Shown here: positions 54,280-62,880 of the stretch, in pieces | Position numbering within the stretch: position 1 is the stretch's first letter | How the letters are laid out: every line of letters begins with the position of its first letter | NCBI GenBank assembly: GCA_965226865.1 | Contig: CBDDEH010000004.1 | Location: 1,946,096 to 2,010,095 of the forward strand | Origin: CBDDEH01 sp965226865 | GTDB lineage: Bacteria > Chloroflexota > Dehalococcoidia > Lucifugimonadales > JAGWBF01 | Length of the DNA: 64,000 bases | Direction: 5' to 3' | Translations under genes and position numbers: made by a program | Notes under the pieces: model-generated | Databases searched by the model: none | What the model was told of the DNA's origin: nothing | The model's input: the letters and a program-made list of their open reading frames with translations, nothing else

Positions 54280-54672
54280 ATGGCACGCACGATCAACAAG
54301 GTGGAGCTTTTGGGCAGGGTCGGGACGGACATTGAGATGCGCTACACGCCGAACGGCACGGCTGTCGCCCAGCTGCGGCTGGCCACCGAGCGCCGCCGCC
54401 AGGACGGGGAGGTCGAGGCCGACTGGCACAACGTCGTCTGCTGGAGCAAGACCGCCGAGGCGGTGAACCAGTACGTCGGGAAGGGCGACCGCATCTACAT
54501 CGCTGGACGCCTGGTCCAGAACACCTGGGAGGGCGACGACGGGCAGCGCCGCTACCGCACCGAGATTCACGCCTCCGAGGTCGTCTTCCTCGACTCCAGG
54601 GGCGGCAACGGCGGGAGGGACAACGGCGACGCCTCGGACATCGAGGAGCCGGTTGCCGCCTCCCCCTTCTAG
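54280..54672 (+). CDS. ssb: Single-stranded DNA-binding protein 1, right arm
   Basis: 130 residues, MARTINKVELLGRVG, with EMRYTPNGTAVAQLRLAT, DWHNVVCWSKTAEAVNQYV and GRLVQNTWEGDDGQRRYRT. It ends EEPVAASPF, the element-type tail. It is a tandem duplicate of the next gene. Coats ssDNA in replication or repair of the element. Confidence 0.9.
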   Translation: MARTINKVELLGRVGTDIEMRYTPNGTAVAQLRLATERRRQDGEVEADWHNVVCWSKTAEAVNQYVGKGDRIYIAGRLVQNTWEGDDGQRRYRTEIHASEVVFLDSRGGNGGRDNGDASDIEEPVAASPF

Positions 54673-54785
54673 CTCCGCAACCGCAGCGCGACGCCCGTCT
54701 GAGCTGGGCGCACCACGGGGCCGTTTCCCTATCCAGGGACGGCCCCGCTTTCTTTCAACCGGGCGCGGCAAAGCCCGCGCTACAC
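54673..54785 (+). promoter_or_regulatory. Triple hairpin between ssb 1 and ssb 2
   Basis: Contains GCCC...GGGC, the main hairpin 54717-54746 (GGGGCCGT/ACGGCCCC) and 54762-54780 (GCGCGG/CCGCGC). Almost the same array as before ssb 1, showing that gene and leader were duplicated together. Confidence 0.65.
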
Positions 54786-54803
54786 CATGCAGGAGGAACC
54801 GCA

Positions 54804-55196
54804 ATGGCACGCACGATCAACAAGGTAGAGCTTTTGGGCAGGGTCGGGACGGACACTGAGATGCGCTACACGCCGAACGGCACGGCTGTCGCCCAGCTGC
54901 GGCTGGCCACCGAGCGCCGCCGCCAGGACGGGGAGGTCGAGGCCGACTGGCACTCGGTCGTCTGCTGGGGCAAGCAGGCCGAGGCGGTGAACGAGTACGT
55001 CGGCAAGGGCGACCGCATCTACGTGGCCGGACGCCTGGTCCAGAACACCTGGGAGGGCGACGACGGGCAGCGGCGCTACCGCACCGAGATATACGCCTCC
55101 GAGGTCGTGTTCCTCGACTCCAGGGGCGGCAACGGCGGGAAGGACAACGGCGACGCCTCGGACATCAAGCAGCCGGTCGCCGCCTCTCCCTTCTAG
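54804..55196 (+). CDS. ssb: Single-stranded DNA-binding protein 2, right arm
   Basis: 130 residues, differing from ssb 1 at few positions (for example SVVCWGKQAEAVNEYV instead of NVVCWSKTAEAVNQYV, and IYASEVV instead of IHASEVV). The pair arose by tandem duplication of about 524 bases including the hairpin leader. Two slightly different SSBs could form mixed tetramers. Confidence 0.9.
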   Translation: MARTINKVELLGRVGTDTEMRYTPNGTAVAQLRLATERRRQDGEVEADWHSVVCWGKQAEAVNEYVGKGDRIYVAGRLVQNTWEGDDGQRRYRTEIYASEVVFLDSRGGNGGKDNGDASDIKQPVAASPF

Positions 55197-55268
55197 TCCC
55201 ACAACCCGCAGAGCGACGCCTTCCCGAAGGCGCAACACGGGGCCGCTTCCCTCTACAGGGGCGGCCCC
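55197..55268 (+). promoter_or_regulatory. Double hairpin between ssb 2 and radC
   Basis: 55218-55231 (GCCTTC/GAAGGC) and 55239-55268 (GGGGCCGC/GCGGCCCC around TTCCCTCTACAGGG); AAGGAGG follows before radC. Confidence 0.62.
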
Positions 55269-55302
55269 GCTTCTGTTCTAACCGATAACGAAGGAGGCCG
55301 AC

Positions 55303-55833
55303 ATGACCGCCATCACCGCACAACAGACCGACATCCCTTCGGCAGGCTCAGGGCAGGCTTTGCTGGACGCCCTGCGCAGCAACCTGAACCTGCTGGGCGA
55401 GATCGCCATGCGCTACCAGGTCGAGACCCAGCCGGAGCGCCCCACGGGAGACCTGCCCGTCATCTCCTGCCCCGACGACGTGCGCAGGCTGCTGGGGCCG
55501 GAGATGGCTCCCCTCGCCCAGGAGCAGCTGCGGGTGCTGCTGCTCAACACCAGGAACGAGGTCATGGGCCAGCGGGTCATCTACCAGGGCAACGTCTCGT
55601 CGGCCATCGTCCGGGCCGCCGAGGTCTTCCGCCCGGCGGTCGTCGAGGCCGTCCCCGGCATCATCGTCAGCCACAACCACCCGTCCGGCGATCCGACGCC
55701 CAGCCCGGAGGACGCGGCCCTCACCCGCGAGCTGGTCCAGGCGGGCAAGCTGCTGGACATCGAGCTGCTCGACCATGTGGTCATCGGCGGCGAACGGTTC
55801 GTCAGCCTCAAGGAACGGGGCCTCATGTCCTGA
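55303..55833 (+). CDS. radC: RadC-like JAB-domain protein, right arm
   Basis: 176 residues. The JAB metal motif is canonical, SHNHPSGDPTPSPED. The N-terminus differs from the left arm: MTAITAQQTDIPSAGSGQA replaces MTRKKTLTKDAA. This region contains CTTCGGCAGGCTCAGGGC (55337-55354), which looks like a short inserted repeat. The remainder aligns closely with the left-arm copy. Confidence 0.85.
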   Translation: MTAITAQQTDIPSAGSGQALLDALRSNLNLLGEIAMRYQVETQPERPTGDLPVISCPDDVRRLLGPEMAPLAQEQLRVLLLNTRNEVMGQRVIYQGNVSSAIVRAAEVFRPAVVEAVPGIIVSHNHPSGDPTPSPEDAALTRELVQAGKLLDIELLDHVVIGGERFVSLKERGLMS

Positions 55834-55857
55834 CCCCTTATCCAGTACGGGGCAGGC
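55834..55857. repeat. REP-like 24-bp palindrome, copy 1
   Basis: CCCC...CGGGG palindrome with TTATCCAGTA between, directly after the radC stop. The reverse complement occurs in the right-arm helicase at 60627-60650. Confidence 0.6.
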
Positions 55858-55864
55858 TACTAGA

Positions 55865-55910
55865 CCGGGCGGCGCAGGCCGCCCGGCTCTCACACGCGGG
55901 GAGTCGCTCC
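55865..55910 (+). promoter_or_regulatory. Double hairpin after radC, right arm
   Basis: 55865-55886 (CCGGGCGG/CCGCCCGG) and a second stem GGGGAG/CTCCCC around TCG at about 55898-55912. Same position as in the left arm but different sequence, so structure is kept more than sequence. Confidence 0.58.
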
Positions 55911-55949
55911 CCACGCATCCACGACACACAAGCAAGAAGGAGACATCCC

Positions 55950-56579
55950 ATGCTCGCAACCCACACGATAGACCCCGAAGACCTCTACACCATCTCGGCC
56001 GGGGGGTTCTCGGCCACCGCCGACGCCTTCGCCCGCGACGAGGAGACCGACGGCCTCTGGTTCGTCTCGATGGTCGGCTCCCAGACCGCGCTCAAGGCGA
56101 TCTGGGCCTCGCTGCTCAAGCAGCCGCCGGACGTTGCCCACATCATCCGGGGCGCGGACGGCATGGCGCTCAGCGGGGGATACAAGCGGTGCGTCGTTCC
56201 CCACGAGACCATCGGCACCTGGACGACCAAGATTGCCCGCCTGCCGGTCTCCGGCGGCTGGCACGCCCTGGTGTACACCAAGACCGCCGAGTACGGATTC
56301 GAGAAGGACAGCTTCCTCCTGCTGGCGCAGACGGAAGAGGAGGCACCCGCGCTCCATCACCGCTTCCTGGACAAGCGCAGCCCGCTGCCCCTGCACGGCT
56401 CCTGGGCCGACTGGCTCTGGCGGCGGGGCCTGGACAACGGGGAGATCGTCCCCCTCCAGTCCGTCGGCGTCTCCGCCTACCGGTGCTCCCCCAAGGCCGG
56501 CACGCTCCGCGAAGACCTCTCCGGCGCCGTGGCGTCGGGCTGGCTCACCCTGCCCAGGGAGGAGGAGAACGATGGATAG
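55950..56579 (+). CDS. Conserved element protein (209 residues), unknown, right arm
   Basis: Counterpart of 50284-50934. MLATHTIDPEDLYTISAGGF, MVGSQTALKAIWASLLKQPP and LDKRSPLPLHGSWADWLW are shared blocks. AAGGAG lies before the start. No recognised domain. Overlaps the next gene by eight bases. Confidence 0.65.
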   Translation: MLATHTIDPEDLYTISAGGFSATADAFARDEETDGLWFVSMVGSQTALKAIWASLLKQPPDVAHIIRGADGMALSGGYKRCVVPHETIGTWTTKIARLPVSGGWHALVYTKTAEYGFEKDSFLLLAQTEEEAPALHHRFLDKRSPLPLHGSWADWLWRRGLDNGEIVPLQSVGVSAYRCSPKAGTLREDLSGAVASGWLTLPREEENDG

Positions 56580-56979
56580 GATGCTGAAGCGGGCAACACG
56601 AAAGAACAAGCGCAGGCAGGACCGGAACGGGACCGCCTGGCGGCGCTTCTCCCCCGACGGGGAGACCTGCCGCTACTGCAAGCACAACCACACCACGCAC
56701 CTGACCAGCTCAGGCCAGCCCCACTTCTACCGGCCCGCCACGGAAGCGGAGAAGCGGGACCCCACGGTCATGCTCTACCGCCACACCCTGCCCCAGGGCG
56801 GCTCCGTGCTGGTGCGGCGGATGACCGTCGCCAGCCACGCCGAGCTCATCACCGCCTTCTGCACCGCGTGCGCCGAGAGCATCGGGACTCACCAAGTCCT
56901 CTGCTACCAGCGCAACGTGGGCGTCGGCGAGGTGGTCGGGTTGGTCACCGAACGCAAAGACCTAGCAATCGCCGCCTGA
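56572..56979 (+). CDS. Zinc-finger hypothetical protein, right arm
   Basis: 135 residues, counterpart of 49893-50291. Basic N-terminus, CRYCKHNHTTHL and AFCTACAES; the ends differ more (RNVGVGEVVGLVTERKDLAI). It is followed by the methyltransferase without the 89-residue zinc gene found in the left arm. Confidence 0.65.
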   Translation: MDRMLKRATRKNKRRQDRNGTAWRRFSPDGETCRYCKHNHTTHLTSSGQPHFYRPATEAEKRDPTVMLYRHTLPQGGSVLVRRMTVASHAELITAFCTACAESIGTHQVLCYQRNVGVGEVVGLVTERKDLAIAA

Positions 56980-57021
56980 CGCGGCGCACAACACGAGACA
57001 AGACACGAAAGGAGAATCGAC

Positions 57022-58058
57022 ATGAGACTCGCTGCACAGGCAAAAGGCGGGTTCTACCCCACGCCGCCCAGGGTCGTCGACCTGATCGCGGAGCTGATTC
57101 ACACTCCCTCCGGCGCCTATAACCGGGGCCGGGACACGCTGCGCATCCTTGACCCCTGCTGCGGGGCGGGGGAGGCGCTGGCGCAGTTGGCCCAGCGCCT
57201 CGACAGGCCCAACGCCATCACCATCGAGACCTACGGCGTCGAGCTGCACCGGGACCGGGCGCAGGAGGCCGAGGAGCGGCTCGACCACGCCCTGGCCTCC
57301 GACCTGTTCGCCACCTCCATAGCGAACGGGGCCTTCGGGCTGCTCTTGTTGAATCCACCGTATGACCATGACTCGGAAGACAAGCGGACGGAGCACGCCT
57401 TCCTGACGCACTGCACGCGCTACCTGGCCGACGCCGGCCTGCTGGTCTTCATCGTTCCCCGGCAGCGCCTCGCGGTCTCGGCCCGTTACCTGTCCACCCA
57501 CTACGGGCGGATGCGCTGCTGGGCCTTCCCCGACCCGGAGCGCCAGGTCTTCGACCAGGTGGTCTTGATGGGTTACCGGAAGGCCGACCCCGTTCCCGAC
57601 GCCCACGCGGAGCGGATGGCGCTGGAGTGGGCGGAGGGGGAGCCGGAGCCCCTGCGCTCCCACCCCTACACGGACTACAGCCCGGAGACCACCCCCGCCG
57701 GGGACATCCTGTTCACCACCCGCACCGTCGATCCCGTCGCGGCCGCTGCCGAGGCGCGGCGGTCGGGGCTGTGGGCCAGCACGGAGATCACCGACACCCT
57801 CTGGCCCGCCAGGGACACTCGAACCCGCCCGCTGATGCCCCTGCGACGGGGACACATGGCGATGCTGGTGGCGGCGGGCTTCCTGGACACCTGTGCCTCG
57901 AAGCAGAGGGCAGGCGCATCCTGGTCAAGGGCCGCACCTCGAAGGAGATGGTCATGGTGGAGGACAGCCCGGAGAAGGAGGTCCACCGGGAGAAGCTCAA
58001 GACCACCGTGGTCGCCCTGGACCTGCACGGCGGCGAGATCACCGACATCGCAGCATAG
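57022..58058 (+). CDS. N6-adenine-type DNA methyltransferase (DUF6094-like), right arm, frameshifted
   Basis: Same protein as 48587-49624: AKGGFYPTPPRVVDLIAELI, LDPCCGAGEALAQLAQRL and LLLNPPYDHD. A one-base deletion near 57.89 kb (after AAGFLDTC) moves the last ~55 codons (EGRRILVKGRTSKEMVMVED and on) to another frame ending at 58058. All catalytic motifs precede the shift. Either the C-terminus is lost or the base is a consensus error. Confidence 0.82.
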
Positions 58059-58114
58059 ACGGCTTACCAAAGCCGCGCCACGAGGCCCCGTTGGTCCCTT
58101 CGACCTGCGGGGCC
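58059..58114 (+). promoter_or_regulatory. Double hairpin after methyltransferase, right arm
   Basis: 58061-58074 (GGCTT/AAGCC) right after the TAG, and 58084-58114 (GGCCCCG/CGGGGCC). Confidence 0.6.
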
Positions 58115-58171
58115 TTCGCTTTACCGGAACGATTCAGGAACACCCACTCATAAGGAAAGGAAGGTTGAAGT

Positions 58172-58366
58172 ATGCAGACGACCATGACCCTCGACGTCTG
58201 CGCCCGGTGCGGGCAGCCCATCGCCCCTGGCGAACCCGCCATGCAGACCGCCTCGGTGGACATCCTCGGCGGACGAGCCGTCTCCACCCCGGTGAAGTCC
58301 TACCACCTGAAGGGCCGCTGCTACGACGACGCGGAGCGGCGGGAGACCCTCCCGAAGGCGGCATAG
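58172..58366 (+). CDS. Small zinc-binding-like protein (64 residues), right arm
   Basis: MQTTMTLDVCARCGQPIAPG, same length as the left-arm copy, with CARCG and KGRCYDDAERRE. Flanked on both sides by hairpin modules. Function unknown. Confidence 0.65.
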   Translation: MQTTMTLDVCARCGQPIAPGEPAMQTASVDILGGRAVSTPVKSYHLKGRCYDDAERRETLPKAA

Positions 58367-58416
58367 ACGGCTGGACTCAGCCGCATCCACGAGGCCCCGC
58401 TCTAGCTGCGGGCCTC
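58367..58416 (+). promoter_or_regulatory. Double hairpin upstream of helicase, right arm
   Basis: 58369-58382 (GGCTG/CAGCC) and 58391-58416 (GAGGCCCCGC/GCGGGCCTC around TCTAGCT); AAGGAGA precedes the helicase ATG. Confidence 0.6.
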
Positions 58417-58462
58417 GCCCATCGCCCAACCCCAAGCACTCACATCAAGGAAGGAGAAAGAC

Positions 58463-60820
58463 ATGAACCTCGGAGCGTTCATCGACACATTCAAGGAGGC
58501 CATCGCCCGGCGGGTGGTGGAGTCCTACCCGCCCCTCTACCGGCCCTCGGAGAACGGGCACAGGCTCCCCCGGCTGCTCCGCAAGCCCCTGGGGGCGCAG
58601 GAGGACGCCATCAAGGGCGCGGCCCTCTCCCTCGAAGCCCACCGGGGCACCACCGTGGTCGGCGAGATGGGCACGGGCAAGACCTTCATCGCCGCCGCCG
58701 CAGCGCACATGGCGGGCTTCCAGAGGATGCTGATCCTCTGCCCGCCGCACCTGGTGCCCAAGTGGAAGCGGGAGGTGGAGATGACGGTGCCCGGCGCCCG
58801 CGCCGTCATCGTCAGGTCCATCACCGACCTGGAGCGGCTGCGCCTCTCCACCGGCTCCGGCCCCCTCTTCGCGGTGATGAGCCGGGAGAAGGCCAAGCTC
58901 TCCTACCGCTGGATGCCCGCCGTGCTACAGCGGTGGGCCGTGTCCAAGGGCAGGCTGTTGCGGGACGAGGAGACGGGCGAGCCCTTCCGGGTCCCCTGCT
59001 GCCCCGACTGCACGGCGCAGGTCGTGGACAAGGACGGCGTGCCCCTGACGGACGCCGACCTGAGCCGCCGCAAGCACACCTGCGCCGGCTGCGGCGGCCC
59101 CCTGTGGCAGGCCGACAAGTCCGGGCCGGCCCGCTACCCGTTGGCGGACTACGTCAAGCACCGGATGAAGGGCTTCTTCGACCTGCTCATTGGTGACGAG
59201 GTCCATGAGTACAAGGGGCGGGGTTCCGCCCAGGGCATCGCCGCCGGGGTCCTCGCCGACGCCTGCGGCAAGTCCCTCAGCCTGTCGGGGACGCTGATGG
59301 GCGGCTACAGCTCGACGCTCTTCCACCTGCTCTACCGGTTCAGCCCGGACCTCAGGACGGAGTTCGAGCGCTCCGACGAGCACCGCTGGATACAGCGGTA
59401 CGGCTTCGAGGAGGTCACCGTCGGCAAGGACGACGACGACGCGGTGGAGGACGGGCGCAACAGCAGGCGGCGCAAGTTCCGCAAGGTGGTCAGGGAGCGG
59501 CCGGGCCTCGTGCCATCGGCCCTCTTCCACATCATCGGCAACACCGTCTTCCTGCGGCTCTCCGACGTGGCGTCGGGGCTGCCCCCCTACGACGAGCAGA
59601 TCCTGCTCTCCTCGATGGACTCGGAGCAGGACGCGACGGGCTACTCCCAGCGCAGCGCCTACACCACCGTGTACGAGGAGTTGCGGCTGAAGCTGGCTGA
59701 GGCTCTCAAGGCCGGCTCGAAGCGGCTCCTGGCGACCTACCTGCAAACCCTTCTCGCCTACCCCGAGGCTGCACCAAGGGGGAGACGGTCTTCGACCCCC
59801 GGAGCGGGGACGTGATCGTGCAGGTCCCGCCGCTGTCGGAAGAGAAGCTCTACCCCAAGGAGCAAGCGCTGGTGGACCTCGTGGCGGCGGAGCGGCTCGA
59901 AGGGAGGAAGGTGCTGGTGTACGCCACGCACACGGGGACGCAGGGACATCACCGAACGGATGGAGGACATCCTCACCCGGCACGGGTTCCGGGTGGCGGT
60001 GATGAAGGCCGACGCGGTGGCCCCGGACAAGAGGGAGGCGTGGGTGGCGGACAGGGTCAAGCAGGGCATCGACGTGATGATCTGCCATCCCAGGCTGGTG
60101 CAGACCGGCCTCGACCTCATCGACTTCCAGACCTTGGTCTGGTTCGAAACTGATTACAGCGTCTACGTGATGCGGCAGGCGTCGCGGCGGTCGTGGCGCA
60201 TCGGGCAGACCCGACCGGTGAAGGTGGTGTTCATGGCCTACCGGAACACCCTCCAGGCGGACGCGCTGAAGCTGGTGGCGAAGAAGCTGCAAAGCTCCCT
60301 CGCCGTCGAGGGAGAGCTGCCGGAGGACGGGCTTGCCGCCTACGGAGACGACGGGGACGACCTGATGATGGCGCTGGCGAGGAGGATCGTCAGCGGCGAC
60401 GAGGAGGACGAGGCGGAGACGGTGGAGGCGGTCTTCGCCCAGGCGCGGGACGCCGAGGCAACCGCCGAGGAATACCTGGTGGACGACGACTGGAAGCTGG
60501 TGGAGGTCGAACCGGAGGCCGTCAACGGCAATGGCCACCACGACGACGGCATCGGGCCGACGGTCGATCTCGTACTGGGCAACGGCCGCCTGCCGGTCAA
60601 CGGGAACGGGACCAACGGCCACCACAGCCTGCCCCGTACTGGATACGGGGACGAGGCCCCGGAGCCGCAGCAGTCGCTGTTCTCCTGGGCGGAGTTCATG
60701 GCCGAAGAGCCGGTCAAGCCCAGGGGCCGGGGCGGCAAGACCCAGACCCCGTCACTGTCCCTGTTCGAGTGGGCGGTGGAGATGGAGCGAGAGGAAGAGC
60801 CGGTCGGCGCAGGACGCTAG
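58463..60820 (+). CDS. SNF2/DEAD-like helicase with zinc ribbon, right arm, frameshifted
   Basis: Counterpart of 45795-48175, about 785 residues when repaired. GEMGTGKTFIAAAAAHMAGF, CCPDC/CAGCG zinc ribbon, DEVHEYKGRG and SLSGTLMGG in the first half; HPRLVQTGLDLIDFQTLVW and RQASRRSWRIGQTRP in the second. One base is missing near 59.768 kb and one is extra near 59.944 kb, so about 60 codons lie in the wrong frame with a stop at 59815. The end EEPVGAGR with TAG at 60818 is the ancestral one. A 24-bp REP-like insert adds eight residues near residue 725. Confidence 0.82.
60627..60650. repeat. REP-like 24-bp palindrome, copy 2, in-frame in helicase
   Basis: Core CCCCGTACTGGATACGGGG. Absent from the left-arm helicase at the same point (NGHHDEAPEPQ there, with eight extra residues here). 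Reverse complement of the element at 55834. Confidence 0.65.
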
Positions 60821-60915
60821 ACCGCTAGGCACGGGAGAGGTCGTCGCTAACCGAGCGGCGGCCTCCTCGCAAATGGCAACGCAGCAAGACAGAGCAATCA
60901 CAAAGGAGAAAAACG

Positions 60916-61122
60916 ATGGCACGCGTGTTTGTTTACGACGACAGAGAGTTCCCCGACCCGGACCCCCAGATGAGCGTCGACCAGGTGAAGGCAACGCTCT
61001 CCGACTTCTACGGGGAGATCGCCAACGCCTCGGTGAAGGAGACCAAGAGGGGCGACGACACCATCTACGAGTTCCAGCGGCGGGTGGGCACCAAGGGCGC
61101 CTTCGCCCACGCCAAAGAGTAA
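60916..61122 (+). CDS. Ubiquitin-like protein (Prok_Ub/PRTRC-C type), right arm
   Basis: 68 residues, MARVFVYDDREFPDPDPQMS and VDQVKATLSDFYGEIANASV, nearly the same as the left-arm copy. GTKG at 58-61 is kept while the tail is AFAHAKE instead of AFTLAKE. AAAGGAG precedes the start. First gene of the right cassette. Confidence 0.83.
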   Translation: MARVFVYDDREFPDPDPQMSVDQVKATLSDFYGEIANASVKETKRGDDTIYEFQRRVGTKGAFAHAKE

Positions 61123-61134
61123 GGAGGGCATCCG

Positions 61135-61365
61135 ATGGATAACCGCACCTTTGCCGGTCTGCTGGCGGCAACCCCGCCTGCGGGCCTCAGCATCCTTGAG
61201 CTCACGGCGGAGCTCACACGGCCCGACGGCTCCTTCGACCTGGACGCCGCGGCCGCCCGGCAGCAGGACGTGGAGCTGGCCTGCGTCCAGGCCCAGGACT
61301 ACGCCGCCTCCACGGGGCGGCTACTGGAGGCGCTGCGATGGCAGCTTCGGCCCCGGCGCAACTGA
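61135..61365 (+). CDS. Small conserved cassette protein (76 residues), unknown, right arm
   Basis: MDNRTFAGLLAATPPAGLSI with the same length and end (LRPRRN) as the left copy. AAGGAGG overlaps the stop region of the ubiquitin-like gene. Overlaps the next gene by 28 bases. Confidence 0.65.
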   Translation: MDNRTFAGLLAATPPAGLSILELTAELTRPDGSFDLDAAAARQQDVELACVQAQDYAASTGRLLEALRWQLRPRRN

Positions 61366-62183
61366 GCGGCCTTGCGAACCTGCTCCTGCGGCGTCCGCCG
61401 TCGCTGCGGGAGCTGGTCACCTTAGTCGGATACGCCGACGACTACGCATGGTTCGTGGGGCTGGTGCGCCGTCTCTTCCCCCAGGAGGCGGAGGCGGCGC
61501 TTTCGGCCCCCGACGTACGCGGGAGGGTGGAGCGCTTCGCCAATCTCTTCGGAGAGCGGCACTTCCCCCTCTACGCGCCGTTCATCGAGTTCTGGACGGA
61601 GGAGAAGGGGGAACAACCTCCGTGGTCCTGGCTGAGGCAGGGCATCCCCTTCGACCTGATGGGCTTCGGCTACGACGGCCTCCACGAGATGTGGGACGGC
61701 TACCGCGAGGGCCTCTCGGCCATGGCTCTCCTGGTCAAGCCCCCCGATTCCTCCTACATGGCAGACGACGGGATACGGGTGGCCTGGCTGGAGTCGGCCG
61801 CCGAACGCATCCCGCAGGAGACATTGGAGAGGATTCCCCAGGGCGGCATACCCCTGGACGACCTCGCCGACGCGCTGAAAGGGACGAGGTTCGAGGGGGC
61901 GGCCCAGGCGTGCTCCTGGGTCTTTGCCGAGACCGGCAACTTCTTCCTCGACCACACCTACGAAGACGGCAACTACGACGGGTTCTCCGACCCCTGGGAC
62001 GACGACATCATCCAGGAGGGCACGGAGGAGTGGCGCAAGGCCGTCGCCCTCATGGACGCGGTGGGCAAGCTGACCGACTGGCTGGAGGAAGACCTCCCTG
62101 GCCGCTTCGCCGAGATGCTGGACGTCGTCCTGGGGCGGCTCCCCAACCAAGAAAAAGAACAGGAGGACAACAACCATGACTGA
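61338..62183 (+). CDS. Conserved cassette protein of 281 residues, unknown, right arm
   Basis: Counterpart of 44432-45271. Shared blocks include LRELVTLVGYADDYAWFVGL, ERHFPLYAPFIEFW, MGFGYDGLHEMWDGYREGLS and AAQACSWVFAETGNFFLD; the C-terminus is acidic (QEKEQEDNNHD). Substitutions are spread evenly, suggesting that both copies have been under selection. Confidence 0.7.
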   Translation: MAASAPAQLSGLANLLLRRPPSLRELVTLVGYADDYAWFVGLVRRLFPQEAEAALSAPDVRGRVERFANLFGERHFPLYAPFIEFWTEEKGEQPPWSWLRQGIPFDLMGFGYDGLHEMWDGYREGLSAMALLVKPPDSSYMADDGIRVAWLESAAERIPQETLERIPQGGIPLDDLADALKGTRFEGAAQACSWVFAETGNFFLDHTYEDGNYDGFSDPWDDDIIQEGTEEWRKAVALMDAVGKLTDWLEEDLPGRFAEMLDVVLGRLPNQEKEQEDNNHD

Positions 62184-62880
62184 TGCAGTCGATACGACCC
62201 AATGGTCCCTGCCGGGACCGGCGGACATGCCAAGGGACGAGCTCCAGATACAGCTGGAGGTCTACAAGGAGACCATCCTCCTGCGGGGCTTCGAGAACGA
62301 CGCCACCTGGGTGCGGACCGTCTCGGCGGACGCCATCGCCAACGTGTTCACCCAGCACCTGGGGTTCTCTTCGGGGCTCCTGCCCCAAGAGGCCCTGTGG
62401 TGGGGCCAGGGCGAGACCGGGCAGGTGGTTGCCCTCTGGCGGCCGCCACAGGTCTGGCCGGTGGCCCTGCAACGGGAGGCGTTCAAGCCCCCCGCCCGGC
62501 TCCGGCTGCCCATGCCGGGGCTGGTCTTCGTCTGCTCGCCGGGCCGCCCGCCCTGGGTCTACGCCGCGCTGAGCCGGCCTACCGACCCCGAGCAGCATCT
62601 CTTCCGGGCCCCCGCCTTCAACGTCTTCAGGGACGGGCGGGTCTGCCCCGGAAGCCACCGGTTCCCCGAGGAGGTGGGACTGATACCGGAGTCCTTCTTC
62701 CAGTCCTACTTCTCGCTTACCGGCGATTCACGGGACCGCTCGAAGAAGCACGCCGACAACCTGCAAGCGCTATGGGAGGAGCTCGATGGAAAGACTGAGT
62801 ACCCGGTTGAGGACCTGGTTCCCCAATGCACGGTGGCCCAAGCGATGGCGGTCTCCGAAGGGAGACGTGGCTACCGCTAG
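62176..62880 (+). CDS. E2-like protein (Prok-E2 family D/PRTRC-B type), right arm
   Basis: 234 residues as in the left arm, with RAPAFNVFRDGRVCPGSHRF and the candidate cysteine at 157. Differences are scattered in the N-terminal half (for example QIQLEVYKETILLRGFENDA). Overlaps the upstream gene by eight bases and the JAB start by about 14. Confidence 0.82.
   Translation: MTDAVDTTQWSLPGPADMPRDELQIQLEVYKETILLRGFENDATWVRTVSADAIANVFTQHLGFSSGLLPQEALWWGQGETGQVVALWRPPQVWPVALQREAFKPPARLRLPMPGLVFVCSPGRPPWVYAALSRPTDPEQHLFRAPAFNVFRDGRVCPGSHRFPEEVGLIPESFFQSYFSLTGDSRDRSKKHADNLQALWEELDGKTEYPVEDLVPQCTVAQAMAVSEGRRGYR

Noticed and set aside
58925..60625. 566-codon frame on the minus strand of the right arm
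   Set aside because: Antisense of the helicase with Val/Leu/His-rich low-complexity sequence; no recognisable domain.
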